From Acidobacteriaceae bacterium (lineage in GTDB: Bacteria; Acidobacteriota; Terriglobia; Terriglobales; Acidobacteriaceae), in contig PLCS01000010.1 in the NCBI GenBank assembly GCA_003134855.1, positions 248,001 through 312,000 of the forward strand: a stretch of DNA of 64,000 bases, in the 5' to 3' direction. Position 1 is the first letter of the stretch, and the number at the start of each line of letters is the position of its first letter. The notes beneath the pieces were generated by a model. The model saw nothing but the letters and a program-made list of their open reading frames with translations, had not been told where the DNA came from and ran no database searches. The position numbers and the translations under genes are program-made. Positions 34,106 to 42,224 of this stretch are shown one piece after another.

Positions 34106-34204
34106 TGTCGATAAGGACCTGGCGGCGTCCCTGGCAAAATTACCGCGAAACCTCCCGCGCAGCTCCGAATCTGGCGTCCGGTCGGCTTGCTGCGGGAGAT
34201 AACA

Positions 34205-35998
34205 CTATTCAACGACAAAAGGCGCCGACTGCGCAATCTGTTGTTTCGAAATTGCGTCATTTATTTTGACCGTCACCTTGTACTTACCTGGTTCAAGCCC
34301 TGAGATCGGCAGCGTTTTCTCCACCGTCATCTGGTCGCTGTGAGCGCCCAGATCCTTGGAATCCATTTGTTTTTCAAAGACCACGGTGTCTACGGCCGAT
34401 GTGCTGGCGGTTGCGGGGGTGGTTTTGACGATCTGGTAAGTCACCGCGGCCTGATTGCTCTTGGTGGCCTCGTCAATGCCCAGGTTGTAGACCTGCATCC
34501 AGAAGCTGAGCTGCTGGTTGCGCTTGAATCGGACCGGGGGGTTCGGGTTGTTCGGGGTGGGGCTGCTCACGCGAGGCCGGATGAAAGTGTTGCCGATAAT
34601 GAAGTTGCCACTGCCGATCTCGCGCGAAGAAACGGTGTTCATCTGGTCGGCCAGGATCAGCGAAGATGTCCCCAGCTTCTCGTCACGATAGGTGGGCACA
34701 TCGAGACTGCGGCCGAAGTAACCCATATGGTCCGGGTTGTTCACGTCCTTGATGGCGATATCCAGCCGGTAGAGGCCAGGCAGCAGAGGCAGGGCCTTCC
34801 AGTAGACCGACTCGTGGTCGAGGCTTTTTTCCAGCAACTCCGACGGCTGCTCGACCTGCACGGTGTCCTCGAAGGTCTGCACCGTCTTGTGCGTGAGAGT
34901 GGTCACTTTGCCCAGGATGTTGACCACGCCCCTGGAGACGCCGTCCTTGGTCACAAAGGTCATGTCGCGGTTTTTCATCTGGATGGTGATCGGAACCAGT
35001 ATCGTGCTTTCAGTTACCTTGACAAAGTCGGTGCGCACGTCGAAGGGAAAGACGGGGCCGGAGAGCAGCTTGTGCTCGGTTATGAAGGCGTCCAGATCGT
35101 GGAACTGCACCGGCGGCGGAGCAAAGAGCTTGGACATCAGCTCGATGCGGTCGAATTGCTTGGACCGGTTCTGGCTCGAATTCGAGCCGAGGCCCAGGGT
35201 CTCGAGGTCGCCCGCGAAGCGGTCGCTCTTCTTGGTGTGGCCCATCGATTCCGCCAGGGTGAGCCCCATGTTGGGTACGCGCGCCAGCGCATCCTTCTCG
35301 CCGCGGTCGATGGTGAAGTGGTAGTCGCCGCACTGGCAGGTATCGACAAACTCCAATTCGACGTTCTCTCCGATCCCCTCCAGATACCGGTAGCGCCAGA
35401 CCTCGAAGGGGAAGGTGTCGGTTTCGCCGCCCCCCTCATCATAGGGCCGGTTATACATGCCGCCGGAGGGGTGGGAATCGATCTCGTCCGGCTTGCCGAA
35501 TGAGATATAGATGTGGCCGCGGTCGGTCTTCCACCCCGGCTTGCCGGCGGCAAAGTGCTCGTTGGCGTAGGCGATGCGCCGGTAGTGCTCTTCGCGGAAT
35601 TCGTTCTCCGGCGAATCCGGATTGGCGTTGCGCCGCAGCCAGAATTGCTCGATGAACGCTTCTCGCTCCTCGTCGTTGCCAAGAGCCTTGAAGGCCTTGC
35701 GCTCCTCGTCGGTGATGATGTAGGGCACATCCTGTTCCAGCCAGGTCTTGTAAGCGCCCTTGATCTCCTGGCGGACGGCCTTATGCGCGGCTATCTTCTC
35801 CTTGTCGGAGCGCTCGCGTTTGAGCGGGTCTACATCTTGATCCTGGCCCGCTCCCTGATCAGGGGCAGGGGGCTGTACCTGGGCCGGCGGCGATGCGGGC
35901 GGGTTGCCCGTCTGCAGAGCACGGAGGCCGGCGGTGGGAAGAAAAACCAGGCCGCAAACCAGCGCGACGATGAAAAGATGAGAACGATTAAGCGTCAT
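34205..35998 (-). CDS. GWxTD domain-containing exported protein
   Basis: About 597 residues with a signal peptide (residues ~5-27) and a low-complexity linker rich in Pro and Gln. The GWxTD domain follows: EEREAFIEQFWLRRNANPDS, then the name-giving GWKTDRGHIYISFGKPDEI, and EVWRYRYLEG. The C-terminal half is beta-rich (LGAHSDQMTVEKTLPISGLE, quoted as an example) and may be an Ig-like domain. GWxTD proteins are common in Acidobacteria and Bacteroidetes, and their role is not established. The ATG at MTLNRS begins the signal peptide; a frame-open ATG seven codons earlier is less likely. Confidence 0.88.
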   Translation of the reverse strand: MTLNRSHLFIVALVCGLVFLPTAGLRALQTGNPPASPPAQVQPPAPDQGAGQDQDVDPLKRERSDKEKIAAHKAVRQEIKGAYKTWLEQDVPYIITDEERKAFKALGNDEEREAFIEQFWLRRNANPDSPENEFREEHYRRIAYANEHFAAGKPGWKTDRGHIYISFGKPDEIDSHPSGGMYNRPYDEGGGETDTFPFEVWRYRYLEGIGENVELEFVDTCQCGDYHFTIDRGEKDALARVPNMGLTLAESMGHTKKSDRFAGDLETLGLGSNSSQNRSKQFDRIELMSKLFAPPPVQFHDLDAFITEHKLLSGPVFPFDVRTDFVKVTESTILVPITIQMKNRDMTFVTKDGVSRGVVNILGKVTTLTHKTVQTFEDTVQVEQPSELLEKSLDHESVYWKALPLLPGLYRLDIAIKDVNNPDHMGYFGRSLDVPTYRDEKLGTSSLILADQMNTVSSREIGSGNFIIGNTFIRPRVSSPTPNNPNPPVRFKRNQQLSFWMQVYNLGIDEATKSNQAAVTYQIVKTTPATASTSAVDTVVFEKQMDSKDLGAHSDQMTVEKTLPISGLEPGKYKVTVKINDAISKQQIAQSAPFVVE

Positions 35999-36416
35999 TT
36001 GCCTTGATGACTCCTGCAATCCTCCATTCTACGGGTTCCAAAAGGGCTGGGCAAGAATCCGCGGGAAGTTGGTTGACGGTTGGACGCCGAAGCACGGCCG
36101 GGGTAAGCAGGAAAACGGGCTGTAAGACGGCAATTACGCCTGGCGGACAACAGGTTTTTGAGACCAGCCGGACCGCTCTCGCGTCAAAGAAACAAGCGCT
36201 TTTGCTCGACCGCACTGTTTTTCGGCGCTGGCAGTGTTTCCGTTCCTCTCGCACTCGGAGTGCGAACGGAAGGTTGCCCGAGATAGCCCCAGTCGGCCTC
36301 AACAGGCCGGCAGAGGAAAATCGCGCAGGCGCAAGCCGGATGGGGCAGCCTTGGGGAACTGTGCGGGCTGCATTTGCGTACACTGAAATCGGAGAGACCT
36401 GGAGCACCCGCATCAC
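35999..36416. other. Divergent intergenic region with nested hairpin
   Basis: The region contains a nested inverted repeat: TTCCGTTC (36238-36245) pairs with GAACGGAA (36264-36271), and inside it CGCACT pairs with AGTGCG. No T-tract follows. No gene is supportable. Promoters of the GWxTD and adaptor genes must lie here. Confidence 0.5.
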
Positions 36417-37787
36417 ATGAAGAAAATCATTTTGACTATTCTCGCCGCCGTAGTTGTTGTCGTACTCGTCATCGTCTTTATTTGGAGGCAGCAGTCCGGC
36501 TACACCAAGGTTCTGACCGCCAAGATCGCGCGCCAGGATCTGACCACGGTGGTCAGCGGCACCGGCCAGATCAAGCCAACGACCTATGTCAACGTTGGCG
36601 CCAACGTAATGGGCCGCGTCACCCACTTCTACGTGAAAGAGGGTGACAGTGTGAAGAAGGGCGAAACACTGGCTCAGATCGAGAATGTGCAACAGACAGC
36701 CAATGTCGCCGGCCAGGAAGCGGCCATAGCCGCCGCCAAGACCGACATTTCCTCCTACATTGCCGCGGAAAAGACCGCCGAGGCCAATGTGGAACACGCC
36801 AAGGCCGATCTGGAGCAGAAGAGGCTCGACTGGGATCGCGAACAGGCCCTCTATAAGGATGGCATTGAGTCAAAGGCAAACTACGACGCCAAGAAAGCCT
36901 TGTACGACACCGACGTCGCCTCGCTCGATCAGGCCGTGGCAGGTATCAACCAGGCCAAAGCCCAGACTGACTCAGCGCGCGGACACCTCGGCACGCAGGT
37001 CGCCACTCTTCGCGCCAATCAGGACATGCTCGACAAGACCATCGCTGTCGCGCCGTTTGACGGCATTGTTACAAATATGCCCATTAAGGAAGGCGAAACG
37101 GTTGTGACCGGCATCCAGAACACGGCTGGCTCCACGCTCATGACCCTGGCCGACATGAGCGTCATCACCGCTGAGATCAAGGTAGACGAGACGGATATCG
37201 TCAGCGTCCAACTGGGCCAGCTGGCGGATGTGACCGTCGACGCCCTGCCCGGAAAGATCTTCAAGGGCCACGTCACGCTGGTGGGCGATCAGGCCCTCCT
37301 GCGCTCCACCGGACAGGCCACCTCCACCTCCACCTCCGGCACCGAGGAGGCCAAGGACTTCAAGGTTGTTGTCACGCTCGACGCGCCCAGCAGCGAACTC
37401 CGGCCCGGACTCTCCACCACCGCCAAGATCACCACGGCGCATAAAGCCAGCGTCCTCGCGCTGCCCATTCAGGCGCTCACCATGCACAACCCCGACGACG
37501 ACAAAGCCAAGGGCAGCGTGCAGGCTGCTTCGACCTCCTCCACCGTCAAGACGGCGCCGCAGCAGGGCGTCTTTGTCCTGGACAGCAAATCAGGCAAGCT
37601 GCGCGCCCGATTCATTCCCGTCACCACCGGCATCACCGGAACCACCGACATCGAGGCGCTCACCGGCCTGAAAGAGGGCGACGAGATCGTCATTGGCCCC
37701 TACAAGACGCTGCGTACGCTCAAAAACAGCGCGCTGGTCAAGCGGGACAAGGAGAAACCGGCTGTTTCAACGTCGGGCGGAAGCTAG
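36417..37787 (+). CDS. MacA/RND-type periplasmic adaptor (membrane-fusion protein)
   Basis: A 456-residue protein anchored by an N-terminal helix (residues ~2-22). It has a biotinyl-lipoyl-like split (GQIKPTTYVNVGANVMGRV ... VAPFDGIVTNMPIKEGETVV), a long coiled-coil hairpin of ~100 residues between the halves (VEHAKADLEQKRLDWDREQA, quoted to 20), beta-barrel sequence VDETDIVSVQLGQLADVTVD and the C-terminal membrane-proximal domain. This is the standard adaptor of MacAB or RND efflux pumps. An ABC ATPase lies 235 bases downstream on the same strand, but no permease or outer-membrane channel gene is in the window. Confidence 0.9.
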   Translation: MKKIILTILAAVVVVVLVIVFIWRQQSGYTKVLTAKIARQDLTTVVSGTGQIKPTTYVNVGANVMGRVTHFYVKEGDSVKKGETLAQIENVQQTANVAGQEAAIAAAKTDISSYIAAEKTAEANVEHAKADLEQKRLDWDREQALYKDGIESKANYDAKKALYDTDVASLDQAVAGINQAKAQTDSARGHLGTQVATLRANQDMLDKTIAVAPFDGIVTNMPIKEGETVVTGIQNTAGSTLMTLADMSVITAEIKVDETDIVSVQLGQLADVTVDALPGKIFKGHVTLVGDQALLRSTGQATSTSTSGTEEAKDFKVVVTLDAPSSELRPGLSTTAKITTAHKASVLALPIQALTMHNPDDDKAKGSVQAASTSSTVKTAPQQGVFVLDSKSGKLRARFIPVTTGITGTTDIEALTGLKEGDEIVIGPYKTLRTLKNSALVKRDKEKPAVSTSGGS

Positions 37788-37861
37788 GATAGGGTATAAA
37801 GCAGATGAGCGTTTCAGTAATATCTGCTTCAGCCAATGTTTTGAAAGGGCACGACTGGTAG

Positions 37862-37935
37862 GCCGGGGTTTTAACCCCGGCGCCGCAAAGACCGAAAATG
37901 TACTTGGGCTGGTAGGGATGGGTTTTAACCCATCC
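37862..37935. repeat. Two palindromic repeats of family 2 (GGTTTTAACC core)
   Basis: GCCGGGGTTTTAACCCCGGC (37862-37881) and GGATGGGTTTTAACCCATCC (37916-37935) share the core GGGTTTTAACCC, and each is preceded by CTGGTAGG. The flanking arm bases differ but stay complementary, so the palindrome itself is conserved. They lie between the adaptor and ABC ATPase genes. Confidence 0.75.
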
Positions 37936-38022
37936 ATTTATCCCCTGAGGGAATGTTGATCAACCTAATAATACTCATCTCGGGGAGTTGAAGAACAGGC
38001 CCTTACAAAGGATGACACGCGA

Positions 38023-38775
38023 ATGGCTTTATTCGAAACCGTTACCGATGTAGTTGCACAGCCCGAGGCTCCGCCCAACGGCGAGATGATTGTCGTCGAG
38101 GATCTGTGGCGCACCTACGATATGGGCTCCGAACAGCAGGTGCAGGCCCTCCGCGGCGTCAATCTGCGCATCCGCCAAAACGAGTATGTCGCCATTATGG
38201 GCCCCTCCGGCTCCGGCAAGTCCACGCTGATGAACCTGATCGGCTGCCTGGATACGCCCTCCAAGGGAAACTACTGGCTCAACGGCCAGTTGGTCAGCGA
38301 ACTGGACGACGACCAGTTGGCTCGCATCCGCAACAAGGAGATCGGCTTCGTCTTCCAGACCTTCAACCTGCTGGCCCGCGCCACAGCCCTGCACAACGTC
38401 GAGCTGCCGCTAATCTACAACGGCACCCCGGCCGCTGAGCGCATTGCCCGGGCCAAGGAATCGCTCGCCGACGTCGGCCTCGAGTCCCGTATGTACCACA
38501 AGCCCAATGAACTCTCCGGCGGCCAGCGGCAGCGCGTCGCCGTCGCCCGCGCCCTGGTCAACCGCCCCTCCATCATCCTCGCCGACGAGCCCACAGGCAA
38601 CCTCGACTCTAAGACCGGCCTGGAAATCATGGCCCTCTTTGACACTCTGCACGCCAACGGCAACACCATTGTCCTGGTCACCCACGAGCCCGACATCGCC
38701 GAATATGCCCATCGCGTCGTCCATATCCGCGACGGCCAAATCTACTCCGACGAGCCCTCCAAGCGCTTCCGCTAG
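38023..38775 (+). CDS. LolD/MacB-type ABC transporter ATPase
   Basis: A 250-residue ATPase with Walker [10 protein letters not shown], signature [15 protein letters not shown], Walker [16 protein letters not shown] and switch [10 protein letters not shown]. The Q-loop region [20 protein letters not shown] is typical of the MacB/LolD group. Its likely partner is the adaptor gene upstream, with the FtsX-type permease encoded elsewhere. AAAGGA is ten bases before the ATG. A palindromic REP-like element follows the stop codon by 35 bases. Confidence 0.92.
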   Translation: MALFETVTDVVAQPEAPPNGEMIVVEDLWRTYDMGSEQQVQALRGVNLRIRQNEYVAIMGPSGSGKSTLMNLIGCLDTPSKGNYWLNGQLVSELDDDQLARIRNKEIGFVFQTFNLLARATALHNVELPLIYNGTPAAERIARAKESLADVGLESRMYHKPNELSGGQRQRVAVARALVNRPSIILADEPTGNLDSKTGLEIMALFDTLHANGNTIVLVTHEPDIAEYAHRVVHIRDGQIYSDEPSKRFR

Positions 38776-38810
38776 CGCATTTTCATTGAGAGTGTGTAAG
38801 GTCTCCGTGC

Positions 38811-38841
38811 CCCATCCTTCGCGTTCTTTGCGAAGGGTGGG
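38811..38841. repeat. REP-like palindrome, family 1, copy 2
   Basis: Arms CCCATCCTTCGC and GCGAAGGGTGGG enclose the loop GTTCTTT. The loop is identical to copy 1 although the arm sequence differs. The flanks CTCCGTGC and GATACCA resemble those of copy 1. Confidence 0.75.
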
Positions 38842-39033
38842 ATACCAGAATGCCCGCATTGCAGGAACGGTGAAAATGTTCTGAGCCGAGTAAATCGAAA
38901 CACCAATCCCGCCCCCGCCCGAATCGGAAAGATTCCAAGTCTTTACGGTTCATGTTTTTTCGCCGCGTGCCGATAAAACCAATGGTGGCCTAGGATTTGT
39001 CGTTTGGGCCATGGAGACGAGGCACGTAGAGCC

Positions 39034-39972
39034 ATGTACAGCGCCGTTCAGTACCAGCCCCTGCCCCAGACCTCGGCCTCCCGCCTGACCCTGGTGGAAG
39101 TGGAATCACCTTCGGAAGCCCGGCCGGTGGGAGTCAGCGCGGCCTGGCGCAAGTTGCTCATGCAGGCCGAGATGGCTGCGCCCCACGTGCAAGTGGCGGC
39201 CATCGAGGGCGAACACGGCGCCGGCAAGAATACCTTGGCCCGCTATCTCTTCAGCCGCTCTCCGCTGGCCGCCACCACCTTCCAGCGCCGCGACGCCCGC
39301 GAATGGCTGGTCTCCGACGCCGATCCCGCCACCCTCGCCGGCTGCACCTATCTCGATCGTGTGGACCTGCTCGCCCCTCCCGGCCAGGGGCTGCTGCTCA
39401 GCGTGCTCAAATCGCTGCAAGACCGTCCGCGGGGCAGCTTCGTGCTGCTCGCCTCCTCGCAGACCTCGCTGCGCCAGATGGCCGCGCAAGGCCTCTTGCT
39501 GCCCGATCTGGCCTTCCGCCTCACCGCCGTCCGCTTTGCCATTCCCCCGCTCCGCCTGCGCCGCGAAGACATCTCCGTCCTCGCCCAGTCGCTTCTGGAC
39601 CGTATCTGCCAGCTCTATCAGCAGCGCCCCGTGATTCTCGCCCCCGGTTCGCTCGCCCGCCTCTTGCAGCACAACTGGCCGGGCAACGTCCGCGAACTGG
39701 CCGCCGTCCTCGAAACCGCGCTGCTCGAAGCCGTCAACGGCATCATCCGCCCCGACGACCTGGCCCTGCCCAGCGGCCTGGAAAACTCTCAGGATATGCA
39801 GCAGCCCATGATGCGCCCCGACAGCCTCAATCTCGACGCCGTCGTCCAGCATCATGTGCAATATGTCCTCGACCTGAACCGCGGCAACAAGCTCCGCGCC
39901 GCCCGCCAGCTCTGCATCAGCCGCTCCACCCTCTACCGCATCCTCGGCAACGAGACCATCCTCGCGCATTGA
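39034..39972 (+). CDS. Degenerate sigma-54 activator-like protein with Fis HTH
   Basis: About 312 residues with the AAA+ fold of sigma-54-dependent activators but lacking key parts. The Walker A reads GEHGAGKNTLA. The GAFTGA sigma-54 contact loop is missing. The Walker B position reads CTYLDRVDLL, where activators have LDEI, so the acidic partner is lost. The sensor region (LLASSQTSL, FRLTAVRFAIPPLRLRREDI), the VRELAAVLETALL segment and the C-terminal Fis helix-turn-helix (NKLRAARQLCISRSTLYRIL) are retained. It may be a DNA-binding protein no longer able to open sigma-54 promoters. The ATG has GAGG about ten bases upstream. No receiver or GAF domain is present. Confidence 0.78.
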   Translation: MYSAVQYQPLPQTSASRLTLVEVESPSEARPVGVSAAWRKLLMQAEMAAPHVQVAAIEGEHGAGKNTLARYLFSRSPLAATTFQRRDAREWLVSDADPATLAGCTYLDRVDLLAPPGQGLLLSVLKSLQDRPRGSFVLLASSQTSLRQMAAQGLLLPDLAFRLTAVRFAIPPLRLRREDISVLAQSLLDRICQLYQQRPVILAPGSLARLLQHNWPGNVRELAAVLETALLEAVNGIIRPDDLALPSGLENSQDMQQPMMRPDSLNLDAVVQHHVQYVLDLNRGNKLRAARQLCISRSTLYRILGNETILAH

Positions 39973-39998
39973 TCCGCACAGAGCTGGCAAGGCCGCGG

Positions 39999-40943
39999 CT
40001 ATCCTGCCGGAAAACCGCCGTTCACCACGCCATGGCCCGCTACGGCTTGATCAATCCATTCATTCATGGGATACGATTTGCCGCAGTCTCCGCACGCCGT
40101 CGTGGCATATTGCGCCCCACAGTGCGGACAAACGGCTCCGGTCAGGAATGTGTCGAATTTCTGCCCGCATTGCCCGCACTTCCATTTTTCTCCTAGCAGC
40201 GGCTCTGTCCGGCAGTTCGGGCAGGCAAAGCCCTTCCGGCGCGGCAATCTTGCCAGTTTCAGCAGCGCCTGCGCGTGCCGCAGCCCGCCCCAGCAATTCA
40301 TCAGCATGAAGACGGCAATCGCCCCAAACCAGAAGGAATGGGAAAAGACGGCCAGGCCGATGAATCCGGCGACGCCCGCAAAACCGAGAACCGTCGCTAC
40401 CATCAGGCTGCGGGCGCGTCCCAGCGGAAACCACAGCAGGGAGCGAAGAATCTGCCCGCCATCCAGGGGGTAGATGGGCAGGATGTTGAAGACCAGCAGA
40501 CCGATGTTAATCGCCATCACCGACCGCACAAAGACATAGGCGTCGTGCATGGTCTGCGGCCATCCCAGCAACCGGCAGATCATGAACGCCACGATCAGCG
40601 GAGGCAGGAGCGCCACGTTCACCAGCGGCCCCGCCGCAATGCTCCACAGCGTAGCGCCCGGCCGTTGTGGCGGATCCACATACGCTACCCCGCCCAGGGG
40701 CCATAGCATGATCCGGTTGGCCGTCCCACCCACTTGCCGGCAGGCCATGGCGTGCCCAAACTCATGCATCAGCACAATCAGGAACAGCGCCAGATACTCC
40801 AGTACATTCCAGGCAATCGAGGAGTACCGGCCTTTTCGGTTCTCGATTTCAATGGCCGCCACGACAAACCAGGACCAATGCAGGAATAAATCAACGCCCG
40901 CAATGCGGCAGAGATGGATGGAACCTTGATTCAGGGATGGCAT
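39999..40943 (-). CDS. Site-2-type M50 membrane metalloprotease with zinc-ribbon tail
   Basis: The 314-residue protein has about six membrane helices. The zinc site HEFGHAM lies in the second core helix (~residues 60-66). The third ligand motif is NILPIYPLDGGQILRS. The C-terminal ~80 residues are soluble and hold several CxxC pairs (CPNC, CGQC, CPHC, CGDC), that is, zinc ribbons not found in minimal rhomboid-like M50 proteases. M50 proteases cleave membrane regulators, such as anti-sigma factors. The gene stands alone and is transcribed toward the activator-like gene. Confidence 0.88.
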   Translation of the reverse strand: MPSLNQGSIHLCRIAGVDLFLHWSWFVVAAIEIENRKGRYSSIAWNVLEYLALFLIVLMHEFGHAMACRQVGGTANRIMLWPLGGVAYVDPPQRPGATLWSIAAGPLVNVALLPPLIVAFMICRLLGWPQTMHDAYVFVRSVMAINIGLLVFNILPIYPLDGGQILRSLLWFPLGRARSLMVATVLGFAGVAGFIGLAVFSHSFWFGAIAVFMLMNCWGGLRHAQALLKLARLPRRKGFACPNCRTEPLLGEKWKCGQCGQKFDTFLTGAVCPHCGAQYATTACGDCGKSYPMNEWIDQAVAGHGVVNGGFPAG

Positions 40944-41531
40944 GGCTGTAGCTTACTCCATCCGGAGTGCTCCGGGCGATCAGCAGGACCAGAAACGCTG
41001 GGTGCCCCATCCTTCGCGCTCTCTGCGAAGGGTGGGATTCCACGAACCATTGGGCGTCCCGCCCTCGCTGTCATCCTGAGCGGGTGAAAATGATTCTGGA
41101 AAATACTGATTCAAATGAGCATAACCTCATAGATTTTTGCTGTGTAGGAATTGTGCAGGGCAATTGTTCCAGTTTTGTCAATTTGGCTGCTACAGGTTCC
41201 TTGGGCACGAGGAGCCGGGGTGCGTCGCCCCTTCTTCCGAAGGTGAATCTGGGCCAATACGCGATGTCGGTTCCTGCTGTTCATACTGCTAACGATAAAT
41301 GATCGCAGCGATGGCCGCATCTCCGCCGCATGTTCAGAGAACAGAAACGATGAAACCGAATGTTGATGCCGCAATCAATCGAAGTCTCAGCCATGGGCTT
41401 CAGGCAACGGATATCTCCCTCTGAGGTTGTCCTGGGAACGCCTCATCATTTGGTGGCGAAGCAGGCACGAGCGGGGCAAAGTTGAGTTGGCCCCTTCCTC
41501 GTTTGCTCGATGGTCCTGGGCTGGTTGACTC
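40944..41531. other. Intergenic region without a gene, holding one REP-like element
   Basis: Apart from the palindrome at 41006-41036 no supportable gene or fold was found. Short open frames on both strands lack ribosome sites and family motifs. Confidence 0.5.
41006..41036. repeat. REP-like palindrome, family 1, copy 3
   Basis: Arms CCCATCCTTCGC and GCGAAGGGTGGG as in copy 2, loop GCTCTCT, preceded by GGTGCC. It lies just upstream of the M50 protease gene. Confidence 0.75.
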
Positions 41532-41786
41532 TCAGCGTCTAATGCCTGTTCGCGGGTGGGGTGCCGGGGGCGCAGCGGGCGGCCCGTCGCAACGCGGGAT
41601 GTGTGCTTTCATCTCCCGCGCCCCGTACTCCTTACCGCAACCCTTGGGGCACGGTCGCAGAATTTTCTTGCGTCCGGCGTTTTCCCAATGTCCAGACGAG
41701 AACATGGCACGGGCCACAATGGCCGCGTCGATGTGTTTCTGGCAGTGGGGGCAATCAAGCCCACCTTGGCGTTTCTTCTCCGTCAC
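41532..41786 (-). CDS. Small Cys-rich zinc-finger-like protein
   Basis: About 84 residues. CPHCQKHIDAAIVARAMF supplies one CxxC. CPKGCGKEYGAREMKAHIPRC, shortened here to CPKGC with a following His and Cys, supplies a second zinc-binding set, and the tail is Pro/Ala-rich. No family was recognised. A GTG with GAAGGG seven bases upstream is preferred; an upstream GTG at 41807 lies against the -10 box. Its promoter palindrome is shared with the ParB operon, so it probably belongs to the same mobile element. The last ~25 codons run into a GC-rich repeat also seen at 46301-46332. Confidence 0.5.
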   Translation of the reverse strand: MTEKKRQGGLDCPHCQKHIDAAIVARAMFSSGHWENAGRKKILRPCPKGCGKEYGAREMKAHIPRCDGPPAAPPAPHPRTGIRR

Positions 41787-41807
41787 GCTTTTGCCCTTCG
41801 CCCACAC

Positions 41808-41832
41808 ATTTTAGCACAAATAGAGTTTGTGC
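41808..41832 (-). promoter_or_regulatory. Palindromic operator abutting a -10 box, copy 1
   Basis: The palindrome GCACAAATAGAGTTTGTGC (41814-41832) directly touches a minus-strand -10 box TAAAAT (41813-41808). The 49397-49422 site has the same arrangement. A repressor bound here would block RNA polymerase. Confidence 0.5.
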
Positions 41833-41877
41833 AGACGGGATATGATGGTCCTCCGCAGTTATCCGGGAGAGTTGTTC

Positions 41878-42036
41878 CTTGCGCGCGCCAGGGGCAGCGC
41901 CCCTCAGCCAAGGTTTCTAAAACAGCGGTGCGGGCAGGAACAGGCCCGCAGGGCGGAGTGCCGTGAGCGGAGCGGCCGGCTACTGTTTTCTGCCGGCACT
42001 GCCGTTCTCCAGAGCCTCTAGTTTGTCATTGGGTGG
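41878..42036 (+). repeat. Direct repeat A upstream of the NACHT gene
   Basis: A GC-rich ~160-base sequence homologous to 46231-46387 (repeat B), with a 23-base identical core (41926-41948 / 46275-46297) and an identical GAGCCTCTAGT near the end. The copies are otherwise diverged and gapped. Confidence 0.7.
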
Positions 42037-42144
42037 CGCCTGGGGAGTGTTTAATTGAAGGAAACGCGGACCCTGCGGCGTTTTTCGTTAAGAATCCACC
42101 ACAATCCCAAAGACCAAACCATTCGGCTAACGCGCATTCTTCCT

Positions 42145-42172
42145 TTGACTCGGGACAGAAGCGGAGTAGAAT
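42145..42172 (+). promoter_or_regulatory. Putative promoter of the NACHT gene
   Basis: TTGACT and TAGAAT with 16 bases between them, about 53 bases before the ATG. Lies between repeat A and the gene, so it travels with the gene. Confidence 0.45.
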
Positions 42173-42224
42173 CAATTCGATTCAATGCAACGAATAGTCT
42201 CCGTTGATTACTGGGAGAGAGAAC

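Larger units (their letters stand above)
41787..42224. other. Intergenic region before the NACHT gene
   Basis: It contains the palindromic promoter of the Zn-finger gene, direct repeat A, a short stem followed by GCGTTTTT near 42062-42087 that could stop plus-strand read-through, and the NACHT promoter. No gene is supportable. Confidence 0.6.

Noticed and set aside
33059..34114. Plus-strand frame opposite the carboxypeptidase-regulatory gene
   Set aside because: The minus-strand frame has a signal peptide and a recognisable domain; the plus frame has neither.
34340..35503. Plus-strand frame opposite the GWxTD gene
   Set aside because: Shadow of a well supported gene; no start context and no motifs.
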